A stretch of DNA of 31,605 nucleotides, from contig JANPJV010000279.1 in NCBI GenBank assembly GCA_031425695.1, positions 1 to 31,605 on the forward strand. Reading direction: 5' to 3'. Source of the stretch: JANPJV01 sp031425695. GTDB lineage: Bacteria > Pseudomonadota > Gammaproteobacteria > Xanthomonadales > SZUA-5. Positions 1-6,988 of this stretch are shown piece after piece. Under the pieces are notes generated by a model. It saw only the letters and a program-made list of their open reading frames with translations. It had not been told where the DNA came from and did not search any database. The position numbers and the translations under genes are program-made. Each line of letters begins with the position of its first letter. Positions within the stretch are counted from its first letter, which is position 1.

Positions 1-101
1 GGCCCCGTGATTTGGGTGGTTCGGCGCGGCGGGCGTACGTTTTTTATTTTGGGGGTAATTGCTTCGGCGAATGGCGATGACCCACCAAAAGCCGCCTCGC
101 G

Positions 102-686
102 CTACCGAACGAACGTCCACATCTGCTGCGCTGCGGCGACCAGGAAACCGGTCAGGAAGAACACATAGCTGAAGCGCAGGTAACGGTACTTGTGGCGCGA
201 GAGGTAGGTGCCGATCGAATACAGGTCGTTGACCAGGTTCTCGTAGACGGCGGCATCGGTGCGCAATGCGTCGCCCCAGAGCTTGAAGAATTCCTCGCGC
301 GGCAGCTCGGCGAAATGCGCGAAGAACATGATGTTGAAGTTGGGCGGCAACTGCTTGGAATCGCGCAGTCGCAGCGGCCGGTACTTGGGCAGCACCGCCA
401 GGATCGCCAGCAGCAGCGCGATCAAGGTGAAGCCGGCCAGCGTCAGCATGCCGCTGTGCAGCGCCGGATCATTGAGCCGCCCCATCGCCAGCGTCAGCAC
501 GATCGACGACACCGTGATGATGATATTGGCCTTGTTGTCGGCCATCTGGCTCAACGCCACGTGATGGCGCTGCGCCTGCATGATCGAGTAATCCGCCGTG
601 TTGCGCCCAAGGATCCCCTGGAAGGGCTCGCGCATGCCGATATGCGAAACGCCGGGGACACTCGCGGGATCAGTCAAATCGGTCAT
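102..686 (-). CDS. Pycsar effector-like (DUF5706/PycTM-type) three-helix membrane protein, orphan
   Basis: The protein is 194 aa from the ATG at 686, which has a GGAG ribosome site 7 nt upstream; a GTG start at 707 is possible but less well placed. An N-terminal amphipathic segment leads into the motif QMADNKANIIITVSSIVL (about 47-64), which starts TM1. TM2 is about 80-100, and TM3 is about 171-190 after a conserved-looking FNIMFFAHFAEL and DLYSIGTYLSRHKYRYLR stretch. This order and the ADxKANI motif match the membrane-effector family that pairs with cyclic-pyrimidine cyclases in Pycsar phage defence. No cyclase is seen within the window; the downstream side is cut by the window edge at position 1. 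Function outside defence is equally possible, because family members also occur alone in proteobacteria. Family call fairly sure, role unsure. Confidence 0.7.
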   Translation of the reverse strand: MTDLTDPASVPGVSHIGMREPFQGILGRNTADYSIMQAQRHHVALSQMADNKANIIITVSSIVLTLAMGRLNDPALHSGMLTLAGFTLIALLLAILAVLPKYRPLRLRDSKQLPPNFNIMFFAHFAELPREEFFKLWGDALRTDAAVYENLVNDLYSIGTYLSRHKYRYLRFSYVFFLTGFLVAAAQQMWTFVR

Positions 687-768
687 GGGGCGACTCCAGG
701 CAGTCACCCGATTCTAGTCACCCTGATGCGTGTGAAAGCAAAGCCATGCGCAGAAGCCGAAGAGAGGA

Positions 769-933
769 GGTAGCGTGGCTCTGAGCGCGCGCAGTGTTTG
801 CCACCTTGATGCAGTAGATCGCGCCAGCGCCGCGTTTCGCGACGGAGCGACTCGCTCCGTAGCCGGACGCGGCGCTGGCGCGATCGATTGCGCGCCAAAT
901 CCGAGTTTGACGCGCGCTCAGAGCCACGCTACC
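769..933. repeat. 165-bp triple-nested palindromic element
   Basis: Three inverted repeats are nested. Outer arms of 23 bp (769-791 and 911-933) are perfect. Middle arms of 18 bp (817-834 and 868-885, GATCGCGCCAGCGCCGCG) are perfect. An innermost hairpin (842-860) pairs ACGGAGCG with CGCTCCGT. It fills the gap between the 102-686 gene and ahpD. A half copy is found at 18804-18867 and a hairpin related to its centre at 28359-28380. It resembles a REP/BIME or MITE-like element; no coding potential is evident. Confidence 0.8.
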
Positions 934-950
934 AAGGCACGCCCCCCGCC

Positions 951-1499
951 CTACGCAGCAGCCGCAACGGCGACCTGCGCGTCCTGTTCCAGGGTCACCG
1001 CTACCGCGTGGATCACGGCGGCGATGCGCACGGCGCTCTGGATACCGTCGGGCGTGGCGCCGGTCTTGCGCAGGACCTGTTCGTGCGAGTCCATGCACAT
1101 GCCGCAGCCATTGATGGCCGATACCGCCAGGCAGGCGAATTCAAAGTCGAGCTTGCCGACGCCCGGGTTGCCGATCACGGTCATGCGCAGCTTGGCCGAC
1201 ATGGCGCGATAGCTCTCGTCGCTGACGAGGTGGGTGAAACGGTAGTAGATGTTGTTCATCGCCATGATCGACGCGGCAGCACGGGCGGCGCGGCGGTCGG
1301 CCTCGGAGAGGTTGGCGCTGGCGGCACGATCGATTTCGCTGACGAGTGGCGCGTGGCGGCTGGCGACAGCGCAAGCGAGCGCGGTCAACCAGATCTGCCG
1401 CACCGAGAGCCCCGGCGCCCCGGCCTCGGAAAGCACCGCGTCGAGGTTGGTGCGCAGGTCTTTGGCGTAGTCAGGCAGTGCATTGCGGATGGCTTGCAT
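951..1499 (-). CDS. ahpD: Alkylhydroperoxidase AhpD (reductant of AhpC)
   Basis: The protein is 182 aa, close to the usual AhpD length. It has the carboxymuconolactone-decarboxylase fold signature with Cys132-Gly-Met-Cys135 and His139 (CGMCMDSHE). Glu120 probably corresponds to the catalytic Glu of mycobacterial AhpD. The position matching the mycobacterial His between the two cysteines is Met134 here. The ATG at 1499 has a GGGA site just upstream; longer in-frame starts would run into the repeat between ahpC and ahpD. AhpD uses its CxxC to reduce the oxidised AhpC, drawing electrons from a lipoyl-protein relay in the mycobacterial system. It lies 140 nt downstream of ahpC on the same strand, so co-transcription is likely. 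Which reductant feeds it here is unknown. Confidence 0.9.
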   Translation of the reverse strand: MQAIRNALPDYAKDLRTNLDAVLSEAGAPGLSVRQIWLTALACAVASRHAPLVSEIDRAASANLSEADRRAARAAASIMAMNNIYYRFTHLVSDESYRAMSAKLRMTVIGNPGVGKLDFEFACLAVSAINGCGMCMDSHEQVLRKTGATPDGIQSAVRIAAVIHAVAVTLEQDAQVAVAAAA

Positions 1500-1523
1500 G
1501 GTTGTTCCCGTTTGAAGCGATTG

Positions 1524-1634
1524 TTGGTTGCTGGTTGCTGGTTGTTGGCAAGAGCAGTGGCCCTGGCGTGCTGCCAGGAACCAACAACCACGAACCGACA
1601 ACCAGCGGGTCCGGACCGTTGAGGTCCGGACCCG
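1524..1634. repeat. Compound inverted repeat between ahpC and ahpD
   Basis: Left arm 1524-1548 consists of repeats of the type GGTTGCTGGTTG; the imperfect complement is at 1581-1606. Inside is a 6-bp hairpin CCTGGC/GCCAGG (1562-1578). A separate 12-bp perfect hairpin follows at 1606-1634 (CGGGTCCGGACC, loop GTTGA, then its complement). Its core GTCCGGAC recurs in the hairpin at 31566-31584. No T-run follows the hairpin on the minus strand, so a simple intrinsic terminator is not obvious. It could attenuate or stabilise the ahpC-ahpD transcript. Confidence 0.65.
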
Positions 1635-1639
1635 CCCCA

Positions 1640-2182
1640 TCAAGCGGCGAGCTTCAACACCTGCTCGCCCTGCTTCCAGTTGCACGGGCAGAGCTCGTCG
1701 GTCTGCAGCGCGTCGAGCACGCGCAGCACTTCCTGCGGGTTGCGACCGACATTGAGGTCGGTCACGTCGACGAAACGGATGACGCCGTCCGGATCGACCA
1801 GGAAGGTCGCGCGCAGGGAAACGCCCTCGTCCTTGTGCAGAATGCCGAGCGCCTGGCTCAGCTCGCGCTTGATGTCCGCGAGCATGGGGAACGGCAGCTT
1901 GTTCAAGTCCTTGTGGTCCTTGCGCCAGGCCAGGTGCACGAACTCCGAGTCAATGCTGGCGGAGAGGATCTGGCAATCGCGATCGGCAAACTGGTCGTTG
2001 ATCTGGGCGAAACCGACGATCTCGGTCGGGCAGACGAACGTGAAGTCCTTCGGGTAGAAGAACACGCACAGCCACTTGCCCGGGTAGGACTGGTTGGTGA
2101 TGTCGGTGAATGCGGTGGCCAGGTCGTTGGACACGGTGGCCTTGAGCTTGAACGCAGGGAAACTGTCGCCGATGGTCAACAT
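1640..2182 (-). CDS. ahpC: Peroxiredoxin AhpC, AhpD-dependent subtype
   Basis: The protein is 180 aa. The peroxidatic cysteine is Cys51 in FTFVCPTE. The C-terminus carries DELCPCNW with Cys165 and Cys167, the paired-cysteine tail known from mycobacterial AhpC, where it allows reduction by AhpD; the usual enterobacterial AhpC has a single C-terminal resolving cysteine and uses AhpF. The next gene downstream is ahpD, which agrees. The enzyme reduces hydrogen peroxide, organic peroxides and peroxynitrite in the cytoplasm. The start ATG at 2182 gives the typical N-terminus MLTIGDSFP. The gene is divergent from oxyR across a 117-nt gap with an OxyR operator, so peroxide-induced expression is expected. 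No ahpF was seen nearby. Confidence 0.95.
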   Translation of the reverse strand: MLTIGDSFPAFKLKATVSNDLATAFTDITNQSYPGKWLCVFFYPKDFTFVCPTEIVGFAQINDQFADRDCQILSASIDSEFVHLAWRKDHKDLNKLPFPMLADIKRELSQALGILHKDEGVSLRATFLVDPDGVIRFVDVTDLNVGRNPQEVLRVLDALQTDELCPCNWKQGEQVLKLAA

Positions 2183-2247
2183 GGGTTGGATCTCTTGGGT
2201 AGGTTGCGATACCCGGCACCTTAGGCGACGTTCGACTGATGCGTCCA

Positions 2248-2284
2248 ATCGATTGTCGGGATAAAATCCATTGTCCCGAGCTAT
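2248..2284. promoter_or_regulatory. Tandem OxyR operator in the ahpC-oxyR gap
   Basis: Two 15-bp boxes, ATCGATTGTCGGGAT (2248-2262) and ATTGTCCCGAGCTAT (2270-2284), are separated by exactly 7 bp. This is the known OxyR arrangement of ATAGnTnnnAnCTAT, 7 bp, and a second such box. The right box is the better match. For ahpC (minus strand) the site abuts a possible -35 TTGGAC (2243-2248) with a possible -10 TAAGGT (2218-2223, spacing 19), the position used for activation. It also ends 15 bp before the oxyR start, which fits autorepression. Confidence 0.7.
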
Positions 2285-2299
2285 ACCTGTGAGCGCTGG

Positions 2300-3244
2300 A
2301 TGAACCTGCGCGACTTGCGCTACCTGACTGCGTTGGCGGAACACAAGCACTTCGGCCGCGCCGCCGATGCCTCGTTCGCGAGCCAACCCACCCTGTCGAC
2401 ACAGATCAAGAAGCTCGAAGACGAGCTCGATGTCCAGTTGTTCGAACGGCAGCCGCGCAAGGTCTTGCTGACCCGCGCCGGAGAGGCGGTAGTGGCCCGC
2501 GCGCGGGTGATCCTGCGCGAGGTCGACGCCATCCGCGAGATCGCGCGGAGCGCACGCGACCCCGAGGCCGGGCGGATCCGGCTTGGCCTGTTCCCGACCC
2601 TCGGACCGTACCTTCTTCCGCACGTGGTGCCGGCTCTGCGTATCCGCTTCCCCAAGCTGGAGCTCCTGCTGATCGAGGAGAAGACCGAGGAGCTGATCGC
2701 GCAACTCGATCGCGGTGATCTCGATGCCATCCTGCTGGCACTTCCGGTTGGCGATGAAAACTTCGCCGTGCGCGCGTTGTTCGAGGAGGCTTTCGTGCTC
2801 GCGCTGCCGCGTGAGCGCGCCGGTGATTTCCCCGGCGACGCACCGGTCGAGCTTGGACAGTTGCGAGATCGCGAGGTGCTGCTGCTCGAAGAAGGTCATT
2901 GCCTGCGCCAGCAGGCGCTGTCGCTGTGCGGGCTCAATGGCGCCGCTGAAAAATCCGGTTTCCGCGCCACCAGCCTGGAGACCTTGCGGCAGATGGTTGC
3001 AGCCAATGTCGGGGTCACCTTGCTCCCGGAGCTCGCCACGCTGCCGCCGGTCGCGCCGAATGAACATCTGCTTCTGCGGGCCTTTGTCGAGCCCGCGCCA
3101 CGCCGGCTCATCGGCTTGCTCTGGCGCAAGAGCGACGCCCGCGAAAACCTGATGGAAGCGCTTGCCCAGCTGATCGCGGCGAGTGGACAGAAGGTGCTGG
3201 GGGCCGCCTCGATCCCCAGAACGGAAGAGTACCCATGGGCATGA
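2300..3244 (+). CDS. oxyR: Hydrogen peroxide-sensing LysR-type regulator OxyR
   Basis: The protein is 314 aa. An N-terminal winged helix-turn-helix (about 1-60, with RAADASFASQPTLSTQIKKL) is followed by a LysR substrate domain. The redox pair is visible: Cys201 in EEGHCLRQQA and Cys210, spaced nine residues apart as Cys199 and Cys208 are in E. coli OxyR. The following FRATSLETLRQMVAANVGVT is also characteristic. A disulfide between the two cysteines on peroxide exposure is the known switch. It is divergent from ahpC with a tandem operator in between. Its stop overlaps the next gene by 10 nt, so that gene is probably translated from the same mRNA. Identification is firm. Confidence 0.95.
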   Translation: MNLRDLRYLTALAEHKHFGRAADASFASQPTLSTQIKKLEDELDVQLFERQPRKVLLTRAGEAVVARARVILREVDAIREIARSARDPEAGRIRLGLFPTLGPYLLPHVVPALRIRFPKLELLLIEEKTEELIAQLDRGDLDAILLALPVGDENFAVRALFEEAFVLALPRERAGDFPGDAPVELGQLRDREVLLLEEGHCLRQQALSLCGLNGAAEKSGFRATSLETLRQMVAANVGVTLLPELATLPPVAPNEHLLLRAFVEPAPRRLIGLLWRKSDARENLMEALAQLIAASGQKVLGAASIPRTEEYPWA

Positions 3245-3855
3245 GCCGCGGGCTCTGGCTGGTGCTGTTGATTTGCGCTGCCGGCGGCCTCTGGCATCTG
3301 GCGCATCGAGAGCCCGGCGCGGTGAGGCAGTCGCCGGGGACGGTGGCACCGCATGCGCCGACCCAGACCATGCTCGAGAATGCGGCCACGATCAGCTTCG
3401 GGCGCTTCACGTTGACCCCGCTGGCCGAGTTCCGTACTGAAGCGCGCGTGCTCTCGCGCAAGAATTACGGCTCGGATGCGGAATCAGAGCTGTCTCCGCT
3501 GGATTTTGCTCTCGGCTGGGGCCGCATGTCCGACAATGCCGTGCTGGAGCAGCTCAACATCAGCCAGGGCGTGCGTTTCTTCAACTATCGCTGGGAGAAC
3601 CAGCCACCGATCCCACCCCAGGAAATCGTGGTCTCGGCGACCAACGTGCACCTCATCCCCGAAGACGCCGGCGTGCTGCATGCCCTCGAGAAGGTGCGTG
3701 CCGGCCAGGTGGTGCGCCTCGAGGGTGTGCTGGTCGCAGCCGAGCGAGGCGATGGCTGGCGCTGGCGCTCGTCGTTGACCCGGGAAGACGATGGCGCGGG
3801 CGCATGCGAACTGCTGCTGGTGCGCAAGGTGGCCGTCGTCAATGCGGGTGGCTAG
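3235..3855 (+). CDS. Conserved-looking membrane-anchored protein of unknown function, overlapping oxyR
   Basis: The protein is 206 aa from the ATG at 3235, which has a GGAAG site 7 nt upstream; another ATG lies two codons later. A single hydrophobic helix (about 5-20) is followed by a positively charged HLAHR, so it may be a signal anchor with the remainder in the periplasm. The bulk of the protein has dense motif-like segments such as EARVLSRKNYGSDAESELSP, LDFALGWGRMSD and ISQGVRFFNYRW. The last part (RAGQVVRLEGVLVAAERGDG and onwards) looks like a beta-rich, possibly OB-like fold; that is a guess. One cysteine lies near the C-terminus. I do not recognise a named family. The overlap with oxyR suggests co-expression, not necessarily a redox role. 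Confidence 0.75.
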   Translation: MGMSRGLWLVLLICAAGGLWHLAHREPGAVRQSPGTVAPHAPTQTMLENAATISFGRFTLTPLAEFRTEARVLSRKNYGSDAESELSPLDFALGWGRMSDNAVLEQLNISQGVRFFNYRWENQPPIPPQEIVVSATNVHLIPEDAGVLHALEKVRAGQVVRLEGVLVAAERGDGWRWRSSLTREDDGAGACELLLVRKVAVVNAGG

Positions 3856-3906
3856 CCGCCTGCTGTAGTCTCCGGCCTCTCTCATCAAGCCCCTGCCGGA
3901 CTCGCC

Positions 3907-4851
3907 ATGGCACCGAAGCAAGCCCTGATCTGCGGCTCGTTGGCCTACGACACCATCATGGTGTTCGAGGATCGATTCAAGAACCACATCCTGGCCGACA
4001 AGGTACACATGCTCAGTGTGGCCTTCTACGTGCCCACCCTGCGCCGTGAGTTTGGCGGCTGCGCCGGCAACATCAGCTACAACTTCAAGCTGCTGGGCGG
4101 GCACCCGGTCCCCTTCGGCGCGGTCGGGCGCGATTTCGACGCCTACCGCGCGCATTTCGAAGCCTGCGGGATCGATCTACGCTGCGTGCGCGAGCTGCCC
4201 GATTTCTATACGGCGCAGGCCTACATCACCACCGATCTCGACGACAACCAGATTACTGCCTTTCATCCCGGCGCGATGACCCAGAGTCACGGTGCGCACG
4301 TGCAGGATGTCCAAGGCGTCACTTTCGCCATTGTCGCGCCCGACAATCGCGACGCGATGCTGCAGCACGCCGCTGAGTTCAAGCGCATGGGCGTTCCTTT
4401 CATCTTCGACCCGGGCCAGGCGCTACCGCTTTTCAACGGCCAGGAATTTCGCGATTTCATCGAAAGCGCGACCTATGTCAGCGTCAATGACTACGAATCA
4501 CAGTTGCTCAGCGAGCGCACCGGCTGGAGCCCCGAAGAAATCGCGCAGAAGGTCTCGGCCTATATCGTCACGCGCGGACCAGAAGGATCCTATTGGTACA
4601 CCCGCGACGGCGTGCTCGATATCCCCTGCGCGCGCGCGCGTGAGGTCAAGGATCCGACCGGTTGCGGCGATGCCTATCGCGCTGGCCTGATCTATGGGCT
4701 CATGAACGACTTTGACTACGCGACCACCGGCCGGATCGCGTCGCTGATGGGCACGATCAAGATCGAGCACAACGGCACCCAGAACCAGCGCTTCAACCGC
4801 GCTGAGTTCCTCGACCGCTTCCAAGCGGAGTTCGGTTATCGCTTTGAGTAG
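3907..4851 (+). CDS. PfkB-family sugar/nucleoside kinase (adenosine kinase-like)
   Basis: The protein is 314 aa. The N-terminal motif is ICGSLAYDTIM, then FGGCAGNISYNFKLLGG (PfkB signature 1 type), then DPTGCGDAYRAG near the C-terminus, with Asp255 as the expected catalytic base. The usual GAGD anion hole reads GCGD here. The final part, IKIEHNGTQNQRF, resembles the subgroup annotated as adenosine or nucleoside kinases rather than fructokinases. The substrate cannot be fixed from sequence. The enzyme would transfer the gamma phosphate of ATP to a hydroxyl of a sugar or nucleoside in the cytoplasm. The start at 3907 has only a weak ribosome site. The gene stands alone on the plus strand and is convergent with the 4974-5384 gene. 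Confidence 0.85.
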   Translation: MAPKQALICGSLAYDTIMVFEDRFKNHILADKVHMLSVAFYVPTLRREFGGCAGNISYNFKLLGGHPVPFGAVGRDFDAYRAHFEACGIDLRCVRELPDFYTAQAYITTDLDDNQITAFHPGAMTQSHGAHVQDVQGVTFAIVAPDNRDAMLQHAAEFKRMGVPFIFDPGQALPLFNGQEFRDFIESATYVSVNDYESQLLSERTGWSPEEIAQKVSAYIVTRGPEGSYWYTRDGVLDIPCARAREVKDPTGCGDAYRAGLIYGLMNDFDYATTGRIASLMGTIKIEHNGTQNQRFNRAEFLDRFQAEFGYRFE

Positions 4852-4861
4852 GAGGTCCGCG

Positions 4862-4976
4862 TAGCGCGGAGTGCGGCGCACGCGCAGCGTCGTGCTAGCG
4901 GGATCCTGTTTCGCCGCTCTCCGCGGCTCTTTGCAGTTCAAAGCCGCGGAGAGCGGCTACGCCGCACTCCGCGCTA
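4862..4976. repeat. Nested palindrome between convergent genes, possible bidirectional terminator
   Basis: Outer arms of 17 bp (4862-4878 and 4960-4976) are perfect and enclose a 16-bp perfect hairpin (4913-4928 and 4942-4957, loop 13 nt). A smaller stem GCACG/CGTGC also lies in the left spacer. The right outer arm contains the stop codon of the 4974-5384 gene. No T-run follows, so if it terminates transcription it does so by structure alone or with Rho. Confidence 0.75.
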
Positions 4977-5384
4977 GTCGGCGCTCAGCTGCGCGCGCCG
5001 GGCGGCGTCGTCGAACTCGGAGATGATGCGCGTGATCTTGCCGTCGCGGATGTCGAAGATGCTCTTGCCAGTGATCCGATAGCGCTGGCCACGGGCCGTC
5101 GGCATTCCCGGCGCGGTCGCCAGGTATTGCCCACTGATGGTGTAGGCCGAGATAGCGCGTTCGCCGTTGCCGGTAACCTCGGTTTCGATGTCGCTGATGA
5201 CTTCGAGAAAGCGTTGCTTGCTTGCGTTCAGCTGCTCAGTGAACGCCTCGAGGCCGACCTGGCGCGAGCTTTCGTTGAGGTCGTGGACGACGTCGTCGCT
5301 CATCAAGGACAGCATGCCGACCCAGTCGGCATGGTTGAAAGCCGCAAAATATTGCGCGATGAGTTGTTCGGTGTCCTGGCTCAT
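4974..5384 (-). CDS. SnoaL/NTF2-fold ketosteroid isomerase-related protein
   Basis: The protein is 136 aa from the ATG at 5384 (MSQDTEQLIAQYFAAFN); an ATG at 5414 would add ten residues but has no ribosome site. The pattern is AFNHADWVGMLSLMSDDVVHDLN, then GQYLATAPGMPTARGQRYR and FDIRDGKITRI. It fits the small group named ketosteroid isomerase-related proteins. The NTF2-like cone fold binds small hydrophobic ligands; a real isomerase activity is not implied. Neighbours give no pathway clue. The 3' end lies inside a nested palindrome shared with the convergent kinase gene. Confidence 0.8.
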   Translation of the reverse strand: MSQDTEQLIAQYFAAFNHADWVGMLSLMSDDVVHDLNESSRQVGLEAFTEQLNASKQRFLEVISDIETEVTGNGERAISAYTISGQYLATAPGMPTARGQRYRITGKSIFDIRDGKITRIISEFDDAARRAQLSAD

Positions 5385-5533
5385 GGCATCTGTCCGAAAA
5401 GAGGTTCGCCACATCTAAAGACAAGGCGGGTGGCGGGTCCGTGACGGCCCCGCTACCGCGTGAGGGGAATGGTCAGCTTCGAGGACGCAGAGGTGGGCCG
5501 GGAGCCTATTGGACCGCACCCCGGCGTTTCAGC

Positions 5534-6298
5534 TCACGCGCACTTCGAGTACCCGCAGTTGAGACAGGTCTGGCAGCCATCCATGAGCACCATCGCCTTG
5601 GTGCTGCACTTGTGGCACATGCTGGCGCTGGGCGGGAACACCGGCGCGCTTTCGACCGGGGCCGGAGTCGGTACTGCGTGAATCTTGGGCTCGGCCTCGC
5701 GGTCACTGGCCTTGCGTTCGATTTCGTCCATCCGTGCTTCGTATTCGGCGCGCTTCTTGGCAATCGCCTGGCGCTGGTCGGCGCTCAAGTCGTCGGAATG
5801 GATCATCCCGATTTTCTTGAGGTGATCCTCGATGACGAAACCGAGCTCAGCCACGATCGACGGCATGTAGACGCCGCCGGTCTTGAAGTACCCACCACGC
5901 GGATCGAACACCGCCTTGAGCTCATCGACCAGGAAGGTGACGTCGCCACCCTTGCGGAAGACCGCGCTCATGATCCGGGTGAGCGCCACCGCCCACTGGA
6001 AGTGCTCCATGTTCTTGGAGTTGATGAAGATCTCGAACGGCCGGCGGGCCTCGTGCTCGGTGCTTTCGTTGAGCACGATGTCGTTGATGGTCACATACAG
6101 CGCGTGCTCGAATAGCGGCGACTTGATCTTGTAGGTACTGCCATCCAGCATTTCCGGGCGCTCGACGCGCTCGTGCATGTGGATGACTTCAGCGGCCTCG
6201 GGCAGCGAAGGAGCTGCCGGCGCTGCAGGCACAGCGGCTGCCTCGTCCGGCTTGGCGACGCTGTAGCCGGTGATCTTGCGGGTGATCTTGATGGTCAT
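5534..6298 (-). CDS. nrdJb: Class II ribonucleotide reductase small/C-terminal part NrdJb
   Basis: The protein is 254 aa. After a Pro/Ala-rich linker (about 17-35), the segment INSKNMEHFQWAVALTRIMS and the following FLVDELKAVFDPRGGY match the C-terminal part of adenosylcobalamin-dependent reductases. The tail is cysteine-rich: Cys228-x-x-Cys231, Cys242-x-x-Cys245-x-x-Cys248 and Cys253. That pattern suits a zinc ribbon plus a redox tail that shuttles electrons from thioredoxin to the active site. In Pseudomonas the same enzyme is split into NrdJa and NrdJb, which are adjacent. Here the other half (7891-10038) lies 1.6 kb upstream with two unrelated genes between. The start follows the upstream gene's stop by 6 nt, so translational coupling is likely. 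Confidence 0.88.
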   Translation of the reverse strand: MTIKITRKITGYSVAKPDEAAAVPAAPAAPSLPEAAEVIHMHERVERPEMLDGSTYKIKSPLFEHALYVTINDIVLNESTEHEARRPFEIFINSKNMEHFQWAVALTRIMSAVFRKGGDVTFLVDELKAVFDPRGGYFKTGGVYMPSIVAELGFVIEDHLKKIGMIHSDDLSADQRQAIAKKRAEYEARMDEIERKASDREAEPKIHAVPTPAPVESAPVFPPSASMCHKCSTKAMVLMDGCQTCLNCGYSKCA

Positions 6299-6304
6299 TA
6301 CGGC

Positions 6305-6838
6305 TTACTCGGTCGTGATCAGTTTCAGCTCGTTGCCTTGCTGATAGGAGGTCGGCACCGCGAGATCGCGGCCGATGCGCCCCAGTTCGAGCAGGTGGTC
6401 GAGCTGGATGGGATGCTCTTTCTCGGTCAGCAACACGATCTGTTCGATCACATATCCGCGTTGCACGTTGCCCAGCGCCTGGCTCAGGCTGCTCACATCG
6501 AAAACCTGATCCTGGAACTGGAAATCGCGATCGCCGTGCGGCATCAGCTCAATGCGCAGCTTCTGCCCCGGGGTCAGGTTTGCCGGCAATGCGAGCCGGT
6601 TGGGGCCGGGGCCGGCCTGGCCTGGGCCCGGCGCAACGTTGGCCTTGAGCACCTCATGCTTGAGCTCGGAGGTGTCCTTGTCGGCGCCGTAGCGCGCATT
6701 GAGCTCGGCAAGATGCTGCTCATAGGCTTCGCGACCGCGCGGCACCAGCATGGTGTCGGCATCGCTCGCAGGGGCCTGGGCGTGAGCCGGCGTGAGCGTA
6801 AGCGCGAGCAGGGCCAGCAGCGGGATCCGGGATTTCAT
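6305..6838 (-). CDS. Secreted protein of unknown function within the nrdJ locus
   Basis: The protein is 177 aa from the ATG at 6838 with a strong GAGGAG site. A typical signal peptide MKSRIPLLALLALTLTPAHA precedes a cleavage site near residue 20-22. The mature part has no cysteine and no known motif that I recognise. There is a Pro/Gly-rich stretch about 70-80 (APGPGQAGPGPN), then a predicted beta/alpha part ending in a glutamate. It sits between the H1-like gene and nrdJb, 6 nt before nrdJb. A periplasmic protein would not contact the reductase directly, so the arrangement probably reflects insertion or shared transcription. Confidence 0.75.
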   Translation of the reverse strand: MKSRIPLLALLALTLTPAHAQAPASDADTMLVPRGREAYEQHLAELNARYGADKDTSELKHEVLKANVAPGPGQAGPGPNRLALPANLTPGQKLRIELMPHGDRDFQFQDQVFDVSSLSQALGNVQRGYVIEQIVLLTEKEHPIQLDHLLELGRIGRDLAVPTSYQQGNELKLITTE

Positions 6839-6988
6839 GGGTGCTCCTCTACGACCGACGTGAATGCATGAACGCGAACGACGACTTTTCCGGGCAACCG
6901 GCGCCGTACGCTGGAAGCGCGCGACCCGACACGGCCGCGCCACTGCGGTTCCAGCGCGTCCCAAGGACGCGCCGAAGCCAATGCTTGA

